This document shows, piece by piece, positions 55,835-64,000 of a stretch of DNA of 64,000 nt; positions within the stretch are counted from its first letter, which is position 1; the number at the start of each line of letters is the position of its first letter. The translations under genes and the position numbers were made by a program. Source of the stretch: Evernia prunastri. Its lineage: Eukaryota > Ascomycota > Lecanoromycetes > Lecanorales > Parmeliaceae. Under the pieces are notes generated by a model. That model saw only the letters and a list, made by a program, of their open reading frames with translations. It searched no databases and had not been told where the DNA came from. The stretch is from NCBI GenBank assembly GCA_003184365.1, contig NKYR01000100.1:62001-126000 (forward strand), given 5' to 3'.

Positions 55835-56272
55835 AAGTTAATTATTGAAAGTTAATTATTTAACGTTAGTATATCTAGAGGCCATTATGTATGGTCTAAT
55901 AAAAAAATTGTTTAATTAACAAATTATTAACTGACTTAACTGTTATTAGNTCTTTCAAATGCTCCATATAGCGATAAGAATTCACCAACAAAGTTTAAAG
56001 TAAGAGCATGCTAATGAAATTGAGCATCACAAGTGCATGCTAAGTTGTATTTGGCTTTATGTAGTATGGTTTACTCCAAAATCCTTTTTATAGATATATA
56101 TATAATATTACCACAGCAATCTAAGCATCGTATTAGGAGCTAAAAGCTATAAATTGAAAGTTAATTATTGAAAGTTAATTATTTAACGTTAGTATATCTA
56201 GAGGCCATTATGTATGGTCTAATAAAAAAATTGTTTAATTAACAAATTATTAACTGACTTAACTGTTATTAG
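55835..56272. repeat. Unmerged contig overlap at n 55950
   Basis: The end of the left contig (about 55835-55949) recurs at about 56157-56272, and the right contig begins with a copy of 54716-54786. The contig order around nad4 is therefore uncertain. Confidence 0.75.
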
Positions 56273-56411
56273 GTTTATCCCTAGTAACATAATTAGACAT
56301 GTGTCTACTTATAATCCTCTTAGTATCATGATTCAATTGATTATAGATTTCTTGCTTTTTTGAAAATGAAAGGTTTTTATATGCACGCATACGTTGTTGA
56401 CTCACAGCCAT
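56259..56411 (-). CDS. Small unknown ORF at the mitochondrial edge
   Basis: Fifty codons from an ATG at 56411 to a TAA: basic, Arg/Lys/Gln-rich (MAVSQQRMRAYKNLSFSKKQ). It could be the start of an intron or plasmid gene cut by the junction. No family recognised. Confidence 0.3.
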   Translation of the reverse strand: MAVSQQRMRAYKNLSFSKKQEIYNQLNHDTKRIISRHMSNYVTRDKPNNS

Positions 56412-56439
56412 ATTATTAAAATACTAGCCGTATTAAATT

Positions 56440-56460
56440 ATTTAGCTTGCTTATGAAGAA
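56440..56460. other. Junction of mitochondrial and nuclear sequence
   Basis: Left of about 56450 the sequence is AT-rich mitochondrial; right of it CSE1 coding sequence starts abruptly inside an exon. No n marks the join. TAGCTTGCTTATGAAGAAG at the join resembles both the mitochondrial dispersed repeats and the CSE1 codons, so short shared sequence may have caused a false join. Confidence 0.85.
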
Positions 56461-59249
56461 GTCTGCACCAAGGCCTTTATCGACCTTTGCAGAGATGAAA
56501 TGGTAAAGTCGAACAAATCTCAACGTGAAAGGTTCGGTCTTCGTATTCTGTAATCTGTTGAGGAGGACATTTAGTATGGAAGGATAGTATTGCTCCAATG
56601 TTGACCTGGGGAAATTCAGTAAGTGTACAAAAGTTTCGGCACGCGCAGGGTAATTTACGGAGGAAAGTTGGCAACAACGCTCTCTAGAAGCTCGAACCCG
56701 TAGATTTCGTTGGTCTTCGTAGACGCTAGGCTTTGAAATATGCCCAGTACAGTGTCTATCTGATTGCTTTGCGCAATAATGGACGAGCCTCGCGAAATGA
56801 TAGAGGATAGGAGACGAACGAGGGCTGGGACGTTGCCTTTTGGTGCCCATAGTGCAGGTGTGAGTATTGGAGGTATCAGACCCTTATAGTAATCCGATAA
56901 CGATCCAGATGGATTAGCTTCGAGAAGAGCAGCGAAAAGTTGGAAAACGTATGGGATGAACTCTGATAAGAGTCAGCATATCAACCTTGGTCGGGCATCT
57001 AGCGAAGATGACCTTGCACATCGTCCTGTATCACAGCAATGAATGGTACATAGAGACCCTTTTCAAGCTTGTCGGGTTGTAAAGGAGCGCTGAATCTGCG
57101 AGTGATTAGCATTGCACTGAGATGGGACAGTCCGCCGAGATCTTACCGAATAAAAGCTCCCAGAGCTTCGAAAAGGTAGTAGCAGAATCTCGGGTTGCTC
57201 GGGTTCTGACTACTGATCTGCGTAATCTTGACAAAATGTGTCAAGATTTCATCCACTAAAGGCACGGCAGCTTCCCTAACGACAATAAGGACTCGCATAA
57301 CACATCGCATTAAAAACTCATTCTCTTGCAACTTCGCAGGCTCAGAATCCTTCTCGATCAAGCCGAACAAATGCCGTAAGAGCTGCGCTGAAAGAGTCTC
57401 AACGCTTGCTCTGCCGATTACTGGTTCTTTGGAAGCGTTCGTGAGGGCCATGGTGCGTTCCAAAGCAATCGCAGCATAAGTGTGGACAACATAATCCGAG
57501 GAACCCAAGTGCTTAACCACAAGAGGAAAGGCATCTTGCCATTGTGCTGCCGTGATCTGACTCCTAAACATGTAAAGGTACTTGATGGCGTCAACTTGGA
57601 GAATAGGCTCAACGACGGTATCCGAGACCAGATCCCCAGCGATGTGGTTTTGAAAGAATCCAATGACGTTGGCGAAACCATTGACGCTTGTGACCCCCTG
57701 GCTTGCCGTGATAGTGCCTCTGGCAGCTATTGATGAGTACAGATACACGGCGGTGTCTTTCGACTTCCAGTTCACAGCAGGATTCTGGGAGTAGTCGGAC
57801 AAGTAGTGGTCAATGTAACGAAGGACGACCATCGAGACCATAGCCTCAAACTTTGCCATCAATTGTCGCAGGAAATCCGTCGCCGCCCGTCGCCGGGTAT
57901 CACTATCAGAACCCTCAAGGTCTCTTCTGATAAATTCTATTGGTTCATCTTCAAAGAGTTCCATATCCGAGTCTCGCAATGTCAGGTTGGGTAGGATCAC
58001 TCGCTCAACGACTTGGGACAAAGTGGACTCGTTATTGAAAGCCTGCGCGTGCTCGGTACTGCTTGTTACAGCAGTCAGAAATTGTAGGGCTTTGCTGACT
58101 AGGATGTCGTTTTTGGTTTGCGTACCCACGGTGGTGAGGAGATTCCAGGAGCTTGATATGAATTGCCCAACATGTATGCCAACAGCATCCTCGTACTTCT
58201 TGACCCACAGCTCCAAGACCTCGAAAATACCCGACTTAACGTGCTCCAAAGGACCTGCGTCACCATCGTCGTCTGTTCGTAGCAGATTGTTCTCGTAAGT
58301 GAGATACTTGTGAAGCAGTGATGTCACTGCAGGAAGGCTATCTTCAAAGACTGGTGGTAAATCCTGGACTGAGAGGTCGTAAAATAGCTTGACAATGAGA
58401 TTTAGAGTTGCGAAAAGCTGCAGAAGCGTCGTTCTATTTGTGTGATTTTGGTCGATAAGTGCGTCTGTGCTCTAAATATCTATATCAGTCCAATCGCATG
58501 CAAAGCGTACCTCTTGTAGATGCACTCACCTGAACCAGACTCAAGAAAGGGTTCCCGAATTTACCCAAGACATGATTGATTTCAATGAACAATGGGTCTG
58601 ACCGGTACAGAGGCCGCCATCTCTTGAAGATTGAATGCGCGACTTGTAGCACTCCGTTATTGGTCGCAGGATTGTTGGGCGTCAGACGGGATACAAGGTC
58701 CTGGATGAGCTTCAGCTTCGCACTGGCCCACGGCTGAAGCATTTCCATGACATACGTCCACCAATGAATCCCATCTCTCCCAAAAATCACTGTCCGCTAT
58801 AACACCAATCGCATCCCCCAGCTGATACTGGATATTTGGGGGCACTGAGATCATGAGTCCAATGAGCTCGCCCTTAATGGCCGTTACCTCGTTCTGAGGC
58901 AGCTTATGATTTCCATCTTCATCCTAACCACCGCATCAGCCGAGCAAAGTCGCAGACGCGTAGTACATGATCAGGTTCTTACTGTCCAATGTCGCTTTAT
59001 ATAATTCTTGAAGTACAAAGCACCTGCTAGGCGAGCGGTAGAACCGTAAGCCTGTGTGGCTACAACTTGCAGCAGTGATAGGGAGAAATTTGGCTTCTTC
59101 TCTTCGTGCAGAATAGCAAGCTCCGCTACACGTACAAATTAGCCTGTCGATAGATACAACTGGAGGAAGCGGATCGGACCTTGTTTGTTTTGCGTAGGAT
59201 CTAAACTTGCTTCCAGGATCCGGGCGAGGCCCGGAAGATCTACAGCCAT
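56452..59249 (-). CDS. CSE1: CSE1, exportin-2 (importin-alpha re-exporter), 3' truncated
   Basis: Nuclear export receptor of the importin-beta superfamily that returns importin-alpha to the cytoplasm with RanGTP. Exons by GT-AG signals: 59249-59180, 59125-58983, 58923-58756, 58700-58530, 58471-57147, 57095-57013, 56962-56659 and 56605 to about 56452; introns are 50-62 bp and all phases agree. The product starts MAVDLPGLARILEASLDPTQ, has the importin-beta N-terminal repeat near residues 24-70 (ALYFKNYIKRHW), VLQVAHSIFKRWRPLYRSD near 143-161 and ends LYHFISAKVDKGLGADFFI at about residue 806. Homologues are about 960 residues, so about 150 C-terminal residues are missing where mitochondrial sequence begins. 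CSE1 is essential in yeast, so a real break would be surprising. Confidence 0.93.
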
Positions 59250-59936
59250 GGTCCAACAGCTTCGGTGTGTTGGACCTGGGTTTGAGGAAATTGAGGTTAG
59301 TTGTAAAAAACAATAGAATCTTTTGAGAGCTGCGTTGGTGCAGTTCGTGCTCACCGTAGTCCAGAGTAGATAGACGCTATAGGCGCGAGGAGCTAACGTG
59401 CCTAGAGGCTAGAGCAAAGTACTTCAAAATTTGAAAAGTATCTTTGATCACTAAAGTAGTCATTCATGAGGAAAATACAGTGAGGAAAAGACTGAGAGGA
59501 ATAGGAGATGGACATTGATTGTGGAATTTGTAACAACACTGGCTGATCCTGAAAGATTATGTATTGAATGCATCGAATACACAGCGTTTTATGCCATTTT
59601 GCTTGCTTCAACGTTTCTCTACTCGGTGTTGAGTCTGATGATTCTGCGGTAGGTCACTATGTTCGAAACGAGATGTCGACCCTTCTGCAAGTCGAATATT
59701 GGATTTTGAATCGTGTATACCTCATTAGCAGTCTACCATCTACGATATTGTCTTGTGTCTCCCGAGGACTCTCTCGTACTTCCTTACTGTCAAGAGTCTA
59801 TTCGTATTCTAGGCGTCACATCTCTCTTACCAAGTACCGGCTGATAGTGTGAAAAGCTGTAGGGAGGCTGTACTGGTCTGGTACTGCTACCATTCTCCTC
59901 GTTCTCGAACATCTACAATCAAGACCCACTGTGTCC
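59250..59936. promoter_or_regulatory. Divergent intergenic region between CSE1 and TSC2
   Basis: 687 bp between the two start codons. It must hold both promoters and 5' UTRs. I see no gene in it and no motif I would name with confidence. Confidence 0.6.
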
Positions 59937-62900
59937 ATGACCTCAGAAACCGTTGACGCGAGCCAAAATGATAGTCCTTCTCCTTCGATGAATGAGAGAA
60001 TCAAGTCTTTAGCTATTGGGACTGGAAGTCCAAGCCCAGTACACAGCAGGAGTACCGGCCACAGTGGTAGCCCTGACACAGCCCAAGGAAGCCCATCAAG
60101 CACCAAACAGAGCAAATACGTCAATGCCGAGGAAGCTTTCAAAGCGAGATGCTTAAATGAACTGAATCCGGCGCTGCCAGCCCACAGGAGAATCGCGGCA
60201 GCTTATGAGATTTCCAAGGAAATCAAAGTATATTCCGCCGATGCTCTCCTGGATATCTGGACCGTCGCAGAGGACCTGACTACAGAGGAAGCCCCTCTGG
60301 AGGCCCGCAAAGCTGGGTTTGCCCTTTTGAAGGCTTCCGTATCTCATTCAGGAATCTTGAAGGAGAGGGAGAGATTTTATTCTATGATAACAACACCAGT
60401 AGATCCATCGCAGACGAGTCTACAGATATCAGCTTTGCAACGATTGACCAAAGATGGTCGAGAGGTTCAGCCTTTCAAGTCTAAGCTTGTTTTATTTCTC
60501 AACAATTCGCTTCAAGTGTTGATTTTAGCCGCGGAACGTGCGAGGGAAGCTCGTGCCACCAACGGGCAAACAAGAGCTGAACCGAAAAGAACCCTGCCAA
60601 TTATTGCGAGTGGCACCGGGCGGAGCGATGATGATTCTGGCAGAGATTTCCCCAGCAATGACAGCCTGAAGCAGTCAACACTGGGTGAGGGCACAAGTCT
60701 ATTACGCACACTTGGTCTAGTTGCCGAAGTTATTAAATATCACCCCGCCTGCTTCCACGACGACCAACTAGAATTATTGATCGAGAGTTGCCGGTCGATT
60801 GCCCTAGCAGCCAGATCACGTAAAGACATTCGAGGCACTCTCGGGATATTCCTAGCCATTACAGCAGAGGGTCAACTTCCTGCAACAGCTTTAAAGAGCT
60901 GTGTCCATGTGCTCTGCAATATTTTAGGTGTTCAAGAGTCCAAGTTTGACGAAAACGTTTGGGGCTGTCTCTCCAATCTTCTAAAATCGAATCATCGAGC
61001 CGCCACGAAAAATATATTGTTAACAGTGTTGATCAATCCACCAAAGGAAAGCAGTACCGAGAAGACGATCAAAATTGTTCATGGAGCTTTAATCACAGTC
61101 AAGCGCATCGCCGAGGACAGTAGCCTAGGGGTCGTACTCACCAATGAAATCCAGTCGCTAGCACGAGGATTCAAGAATGTACATTCTCTATATGCACAAC
61201 TGAACGTTGCTACCTTGCGGACTATCAACTCGCTTATGCTCAACGAGCATGTTGTCGATGCCCTTGGTGGAGAAGACTGGAGTATCTTGGTGGAAATTTC
61301 TGAGGAGATGGTCGGAGCGCCAGCCACACTTTCCACTCGTCACGACATCAGCTCCTCCTCGCCGCTCTACAGTTTGGTGCTAAGCGATCACACATTGAAA
61401 TGCGATGTCACCGACGAAGTGTGCGAGGGACTACAAGTCACGGCAGAGCGCATCACGTTCGTCCTGCAAACAGCCTGGGAATCCTTGGATCAACGGAAGC
61501 TGGCCGTTGTTACGAAAATTCTTGTCCACATGGCGTTATGTGTGCCTTCTATCTGGAAGGATGCTCTAAGTGCCATGCGAATCCAGGGCCTCATGGATCC
61601 CAGCAACGATAATTGGATGCCTCACCTTCGGATGGTGTTCAGCAATGTCTTTATGGATGCCTCTCGATCCGAAGACGCAAGCTGTCAAGTCCTTCGGATA
61701 TTTGAACAATTGTTTCCAACAGTGAAGATTGACATCACGAGAAAAATGATGTATGAGCGTTGTCTCCGCAACGCCTGCCAGATGCTGGATGGCAACACGA
61801 ACCTCCCAATCTCAGTCGTCGCCTGCCTGGCCGAGGTTGCAGCGCAGTGCGGTCCCGATATCGAGAACGACACTTTCCAACCTATACACGATGTGATCGA
61901 AAAGGCGTTGAGGGTCTCTTTGGCAGACCCGGCGGTGTCTGCTGAAGGGCTTAACCGTACCATAGACTGCCTCATTAAGATGTTTCTCAGATCTTTACCG
62001 CAATCCGCTCTGAAGACAAGGAAATTATATAATCTCGTCCTATCACTCGCGGCACCTTCCAATCCGACTAGCGTGAGGTTGAGTGTTGTCAAGCTACTGA
62101 CGCGGTTGAGATGTGACGCAAACGAAGCAATCGAGGTTGTATCATTTCCCGATAGTTTAGATTTAGCATCAGTCCTTTGTAGGACGAAGGCAACGGCCTT
62201 ATCACAGAGTTCCGGGCCCACGCCGTCGAACCGAACCTCGACCTATGATCAACCCAATGTAATGCGCACTGGTCGGTCCAGCGTTGTGGAGAATTTCAAG
62301 ACTGTACGATCGAGATCAACAACAAGGTCTGCCAACTTTAGGGAACGGTTCCTGCAGCCCGTTCAGCCTTTGTGGATGTACGATGGGCCGTTCAGGGGCC
62401 TTCCAGAAGACCCGCAACATGGGCCAAGTCAGGTCGTTTACTCCAAAGTATTAAGTAAAGAACACATCAATGTTTTGGACCTCAGTTCTTGGCTCGACGT
62501 CGTGATCGGTATCCTAGAAGAAGGTAGCGACTGGGAGATCTATAGCTACATTCTTGTCCACCTGCCCTCTCAGTTGAGTAATCGCTCGCTGTTCGCACGC
62601 CACGTCAGGCAGCTTCAGACACTGCTGAACCTTGTAGTCGCGCAGGTCGAGAGAACTGGTAGCAAGCCCTTTACTGTGCCACTGCCAGAGACAGGTGTAA
62701 AACCACGCGACATTGTCCTTTGCTTGTATAATACCCTAACGATGCTCTTGCCTTATAATGAGCATTTTGGTAGGCGTGAGTTGGAAAGCACTGTGCGAGC
62801 GTTTGCAAACGGCCTTGATAAGTGGGACGGGGCTGGAAAGTCTTGTATTCATGCCCTGACTTTGTGTTGTCATGAGATCCCTTCTGTCATTGACAAATGG

Positions 62901-64000
62901 ATGTTCAACATTATTCAGAAAATGCAACAAAAGATCACTCAATCCGATTTGGCAATCGATATTCTCGAATTTTTAAGCAGCCTTTCAGGCCTGCCGGATG
63001 CCTGCTCTACCGCTACCGCAAAGGTACCGGACGCCAACTCGGGTGCCATTGCAGAGGATGGGGGCTTTTACATGACCGTTTTTGGAATCTGTATACGCTA
63101 CTTAGACTACGCGAGGGACCAGCGTCAGGGACAGACCGGCAACGTTGGAACACGGTCCAGCCTCCAGCCAAGCCGTCAAAGTGGTAGTGTAAGTGACATC
63201 GCCCAAGTCACTGAAGCAAGCCAAGCCTCTGATGCACAGACGAGTTTTTCGGAATACGTCTCGGCTCTGGCATATCATGTTATCACCTCTTGGTTTTTGA
63301 CAATTGAAGTAAGTCGACGAGCGCGGCACGTGGGATGGATAACGAAGGGGCTTGCTTGCAAAGACCATCTGGGAAACCCGATGGTGGAAGAGCAAAGCCA
63401 AGTAATACTTGATATGATGCATCGCACTGTGTTCTCAGACCTTGGGGAAACACAATCAGACGAACGTTTCGTTAACCCAGACGAAACACCAGTTAAAAAG
63501 ACGTGGTTGGATGGTATGAGTATCCTCACATTGGAAATTTTGCCAAGCAGTAACAGTGGACAATTCACGAAGAGGCAAGCATCGGGCACAACGCACGCGT
63601 CTTACTATCACAACACCGCCAAGATGCCCGAGCATCACGTCAAAGGACGCAGGAGCGATTCGAGCTCGCAATTCCACGGGCTTCCCGATGTTTATCCAAA
63701 TCACATGTTCCTTCAAATATCGTCTACAATTGCGCCGTTACCCATTCCCCTGCAGCCAATCGTTCTACCGGATAACGAGGTTATACAGCGTGCGCTGAGG
63801 AACTTTGATCGGACGGATACGGTGGATGGCCACAAAGCAGGCGTCATTTACATTGGCCAAGAACAATCTTCCGAAGCAGAGATTCTGGCGAACTCACGAG
63901 GAACGGACGCTTATGAGGCTTTCCTGTCAGGACTTGGAACGAAAGTCAAGCTCCAGAATGCCAAGTTCAACACCCAAGGCCTCGACCGCGTATCTAACAT
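59937..64000 (+). CDS. TSC2: TSC2/tuberin, Rap-GAP domain protein (3' end outside window)
   Basis: GTPase-activating protein for the Rheb GTPase, upstream of TORC1 in nutrient signalling. An uninterrupted frame of 1,354 codons starts at the ATG at 59937 and is still open at the window end; the same phase was checked at several points. The N-terminal 80 residues are Ser/Pro-rich and probably disordered. A long helical tuberin region follows (for example LRTLGLVAEVIKYHPACF near residue 258 and WMYDGPFRGLPEDPQHGP near 812). From about residue 1,290 the Rap-GAP fold begins: HKAGVIYIGQEQSSEAEIL, SRGTDAYEAFLSGLG and FNTQGLDR. The catalytic Asn-thumb helix lies beyond the window. No intron is needed in this stretch. 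Confidence 0.93.
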   Translation, partial: MTSETVDASQNDSPSPSMNERIKSLAIGTGSPSPVHSRSTGHSGSPDTAQGSPSSTKQSKYVNAEEAFKARCLNELNPALPAHRRIAAAYEISKEIKVYSADALLDIWTVAEDLTTEEAPLEARKAGFALLKASVSHSGILKERERFYSMITTPVDPSQTSLQISALQRLTKDGREVQPFKSKLVLFLNNSLQVLILAAERAREARATNGQTRAEPKRTLPIIASGTGRSDDDSGRDFPSNDSLKQSTLGEGTSLLRTLGLVAEVIKYHPACFHDDQLELLIESCRSIALAARSRKDIRGTLGIFLAITAEGQLPATALKSCVHVLCNILGVQESKFDENVWGCLSNLLKSNHRAATKNILLTVLINPPKESSTEKTIKIVHGALITVKRIAEDSSLGVVLTNEIQSLARGFKNVHSLYAQLNVATLRTINSLMLNEHVVDALGGEDWSILVEISEEMVGAPATLSTRHDISSSSPLYSLVLSDHTLKCDVTDEVCEGLQVTAERITFVLQTAWESLDQRKLAVVTKILVHMALCVPSIWKDALSAMRIQGLMDPSNDNWMPHLRMVFSNVFMDASRSEDASCQVLRIFEQLFPTVKIDITRKMMYERCLRNACQMLDGNTNLPISVVACLAEVAAQCGPDIENDTFQPIHDVIEKALRVSLADPAVSAEGLNRTIDCLIKMFLRSLPQSALKTRKLYNLVLSLAAPSNPTSVRLSVVKLLTRLRCDANEAIEVVSFPDSLDLASVLCRTKATALSQSSGPTPSNRTSTYDQPNVMRTGRSSVVENFKTVRSRSTTRSANFRERFLQPVQPLWMYDGPFRGLPEDPQHGPSQVVYSKVLSKEHINVLDLSSWLDVVIGILEEGSDWEIYSYILVHLPSQLSNRSLFARHVRQLQTLLNLVVAQVERTGSKPFTVPLPETGVKPRDIVLCLYNTLTMLLPYNEHFGRRELESTVRAFANGLDKWDGAGKSCIHALTLCCHEIPSVIDKWMFNIIQKMQQKITQSDLAIDILEFLSSLSGLPDACSTATAKVPDANSGAIAEDGGFYMTVFGICIRYLDYARDQRQGQTGNVGTRSSLQPSRQSGSVSDIAQVTEASQASDAQTSFSEYVSALAYHVITSWFLTIEVSRRARHVGWITKGLACKDHLGNPMVEEQSQVILDMMHRTVFSDLGETQSDERFVNPDETPVKKTWLDGMSILTLEILPSSNSGQFTKRQASGTTHASYYHNTAKMPEHHVKGRRSDSSSQFHGLPDVYPNHMFLQISSTIAPLPIPLQPIVLPDNEVIQRALRNFDRTDTVDGHKAGVIYIGQEQSSEAEILANSRGTDAYEAFLSGLGTKVKLQNAKFNTQGLDRVSN

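Noticed and set aside
57228..58298. Plus-strand open frames across CSE1
   Set aside because: Antisense shadows of the CSE1 exon, which has a clear family match.
62897..63798. Separate small genes on either strand at 61-64 kb
   Set aside because: All lie inside the continuous TSC2 frame, which is open to the window edge.

Overview
The window is a draft fungal scaffold with two unrelated halves. Positions 1 to about 56,450 are mitochondrial DNA of a filamentous ascomycete (Pezizomycotina). It is AT-rich, nearly all genes lie on the minus strand, and TGA is read as Trp throughout (nad2, nad6, cox2, cob and others), as in genetic code 4. The tRNA block next to rnl runs Thr-Glu-Met-Met-Leu-Ala-Phe-Leu-Gln-His-Met, which is the Pezizomycotina arrangement. 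A leotiomycete is my guess, not shown. From about 56,450 to 64,000 the sequence is nuclear: higher GC, spliceosomal introns of 50-60 bp and the standard code. It holds a truncated CSE1/exportin-2 gene (minus) and a divergent TSC2/tuberin gene (plus) that runs off the window.

Mitochondrial layout, read along the minus strand from right to left: nad4 fragments (55.5 and 54.7 kb), rps3 3' part (53.8 kb), cob (51.1 to 45.4 kb, with group I introns carrying GIY-YIG and LAGLIDADG genes and its middle exons missing), cox2 (45.4 to 41.9 kb, with an unusual N-terminal extension and an intron with a decayed LAGLIDADG gene), trnV', an unknown ORF, trnR(tct), trnK', a trnR pseudogene, trnC, trnR(cct), an atp6 fragment, nad1 (38.6 to 36.3 kb, intron with a broken GIY-YIG gene), atp6, an unknown ORF, atp8, a plus-strand open frame resembling the N-terminal part of a plasmid-type RNA polymerase, rns, a tRNA/GIY-YIG region, trnR, nad6, trnK, trnV, cox3, trnG-D-S-I-S-P, rnl, the eleven-tRNA block, nad2, nad3, nad4L and nad5.

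The many apparent tandem duplications are best read as unmerged contig overlaps. About thirty single-n positions are present. At most of them the 570-940 bp left of the n is repeated immediately right of it, nearly identical apart from point changes and homopolymer indels. Five overlaps are exactly 821 bp. A few n positions have no overlap and hide missing sequence (middle of cob, nad4, rps3). Real duplications are the diverged ones: tRNA paralogues around 40 kb, an atp6 fragment at 39 kb and dispersed short palindromes.

The most interesting biology is a set of short palindromic elements spread through the mitochondrial part. One 13-nt motif lies in frame inside nad2 (twice) and nad3, coding Ser-Glu-Ala-Asp. 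Longer hairpins interrupt homing endonuclease genes and a tRNA gene. A 54-bp perfect palindrome lies between two tRNA genes. The cox2 frame starts 8 nt after the cob stop and has about 110 extra N-terminal residues. The mitochondrial-nuclear junction cuts CSE1 and is probably a chimeric join.
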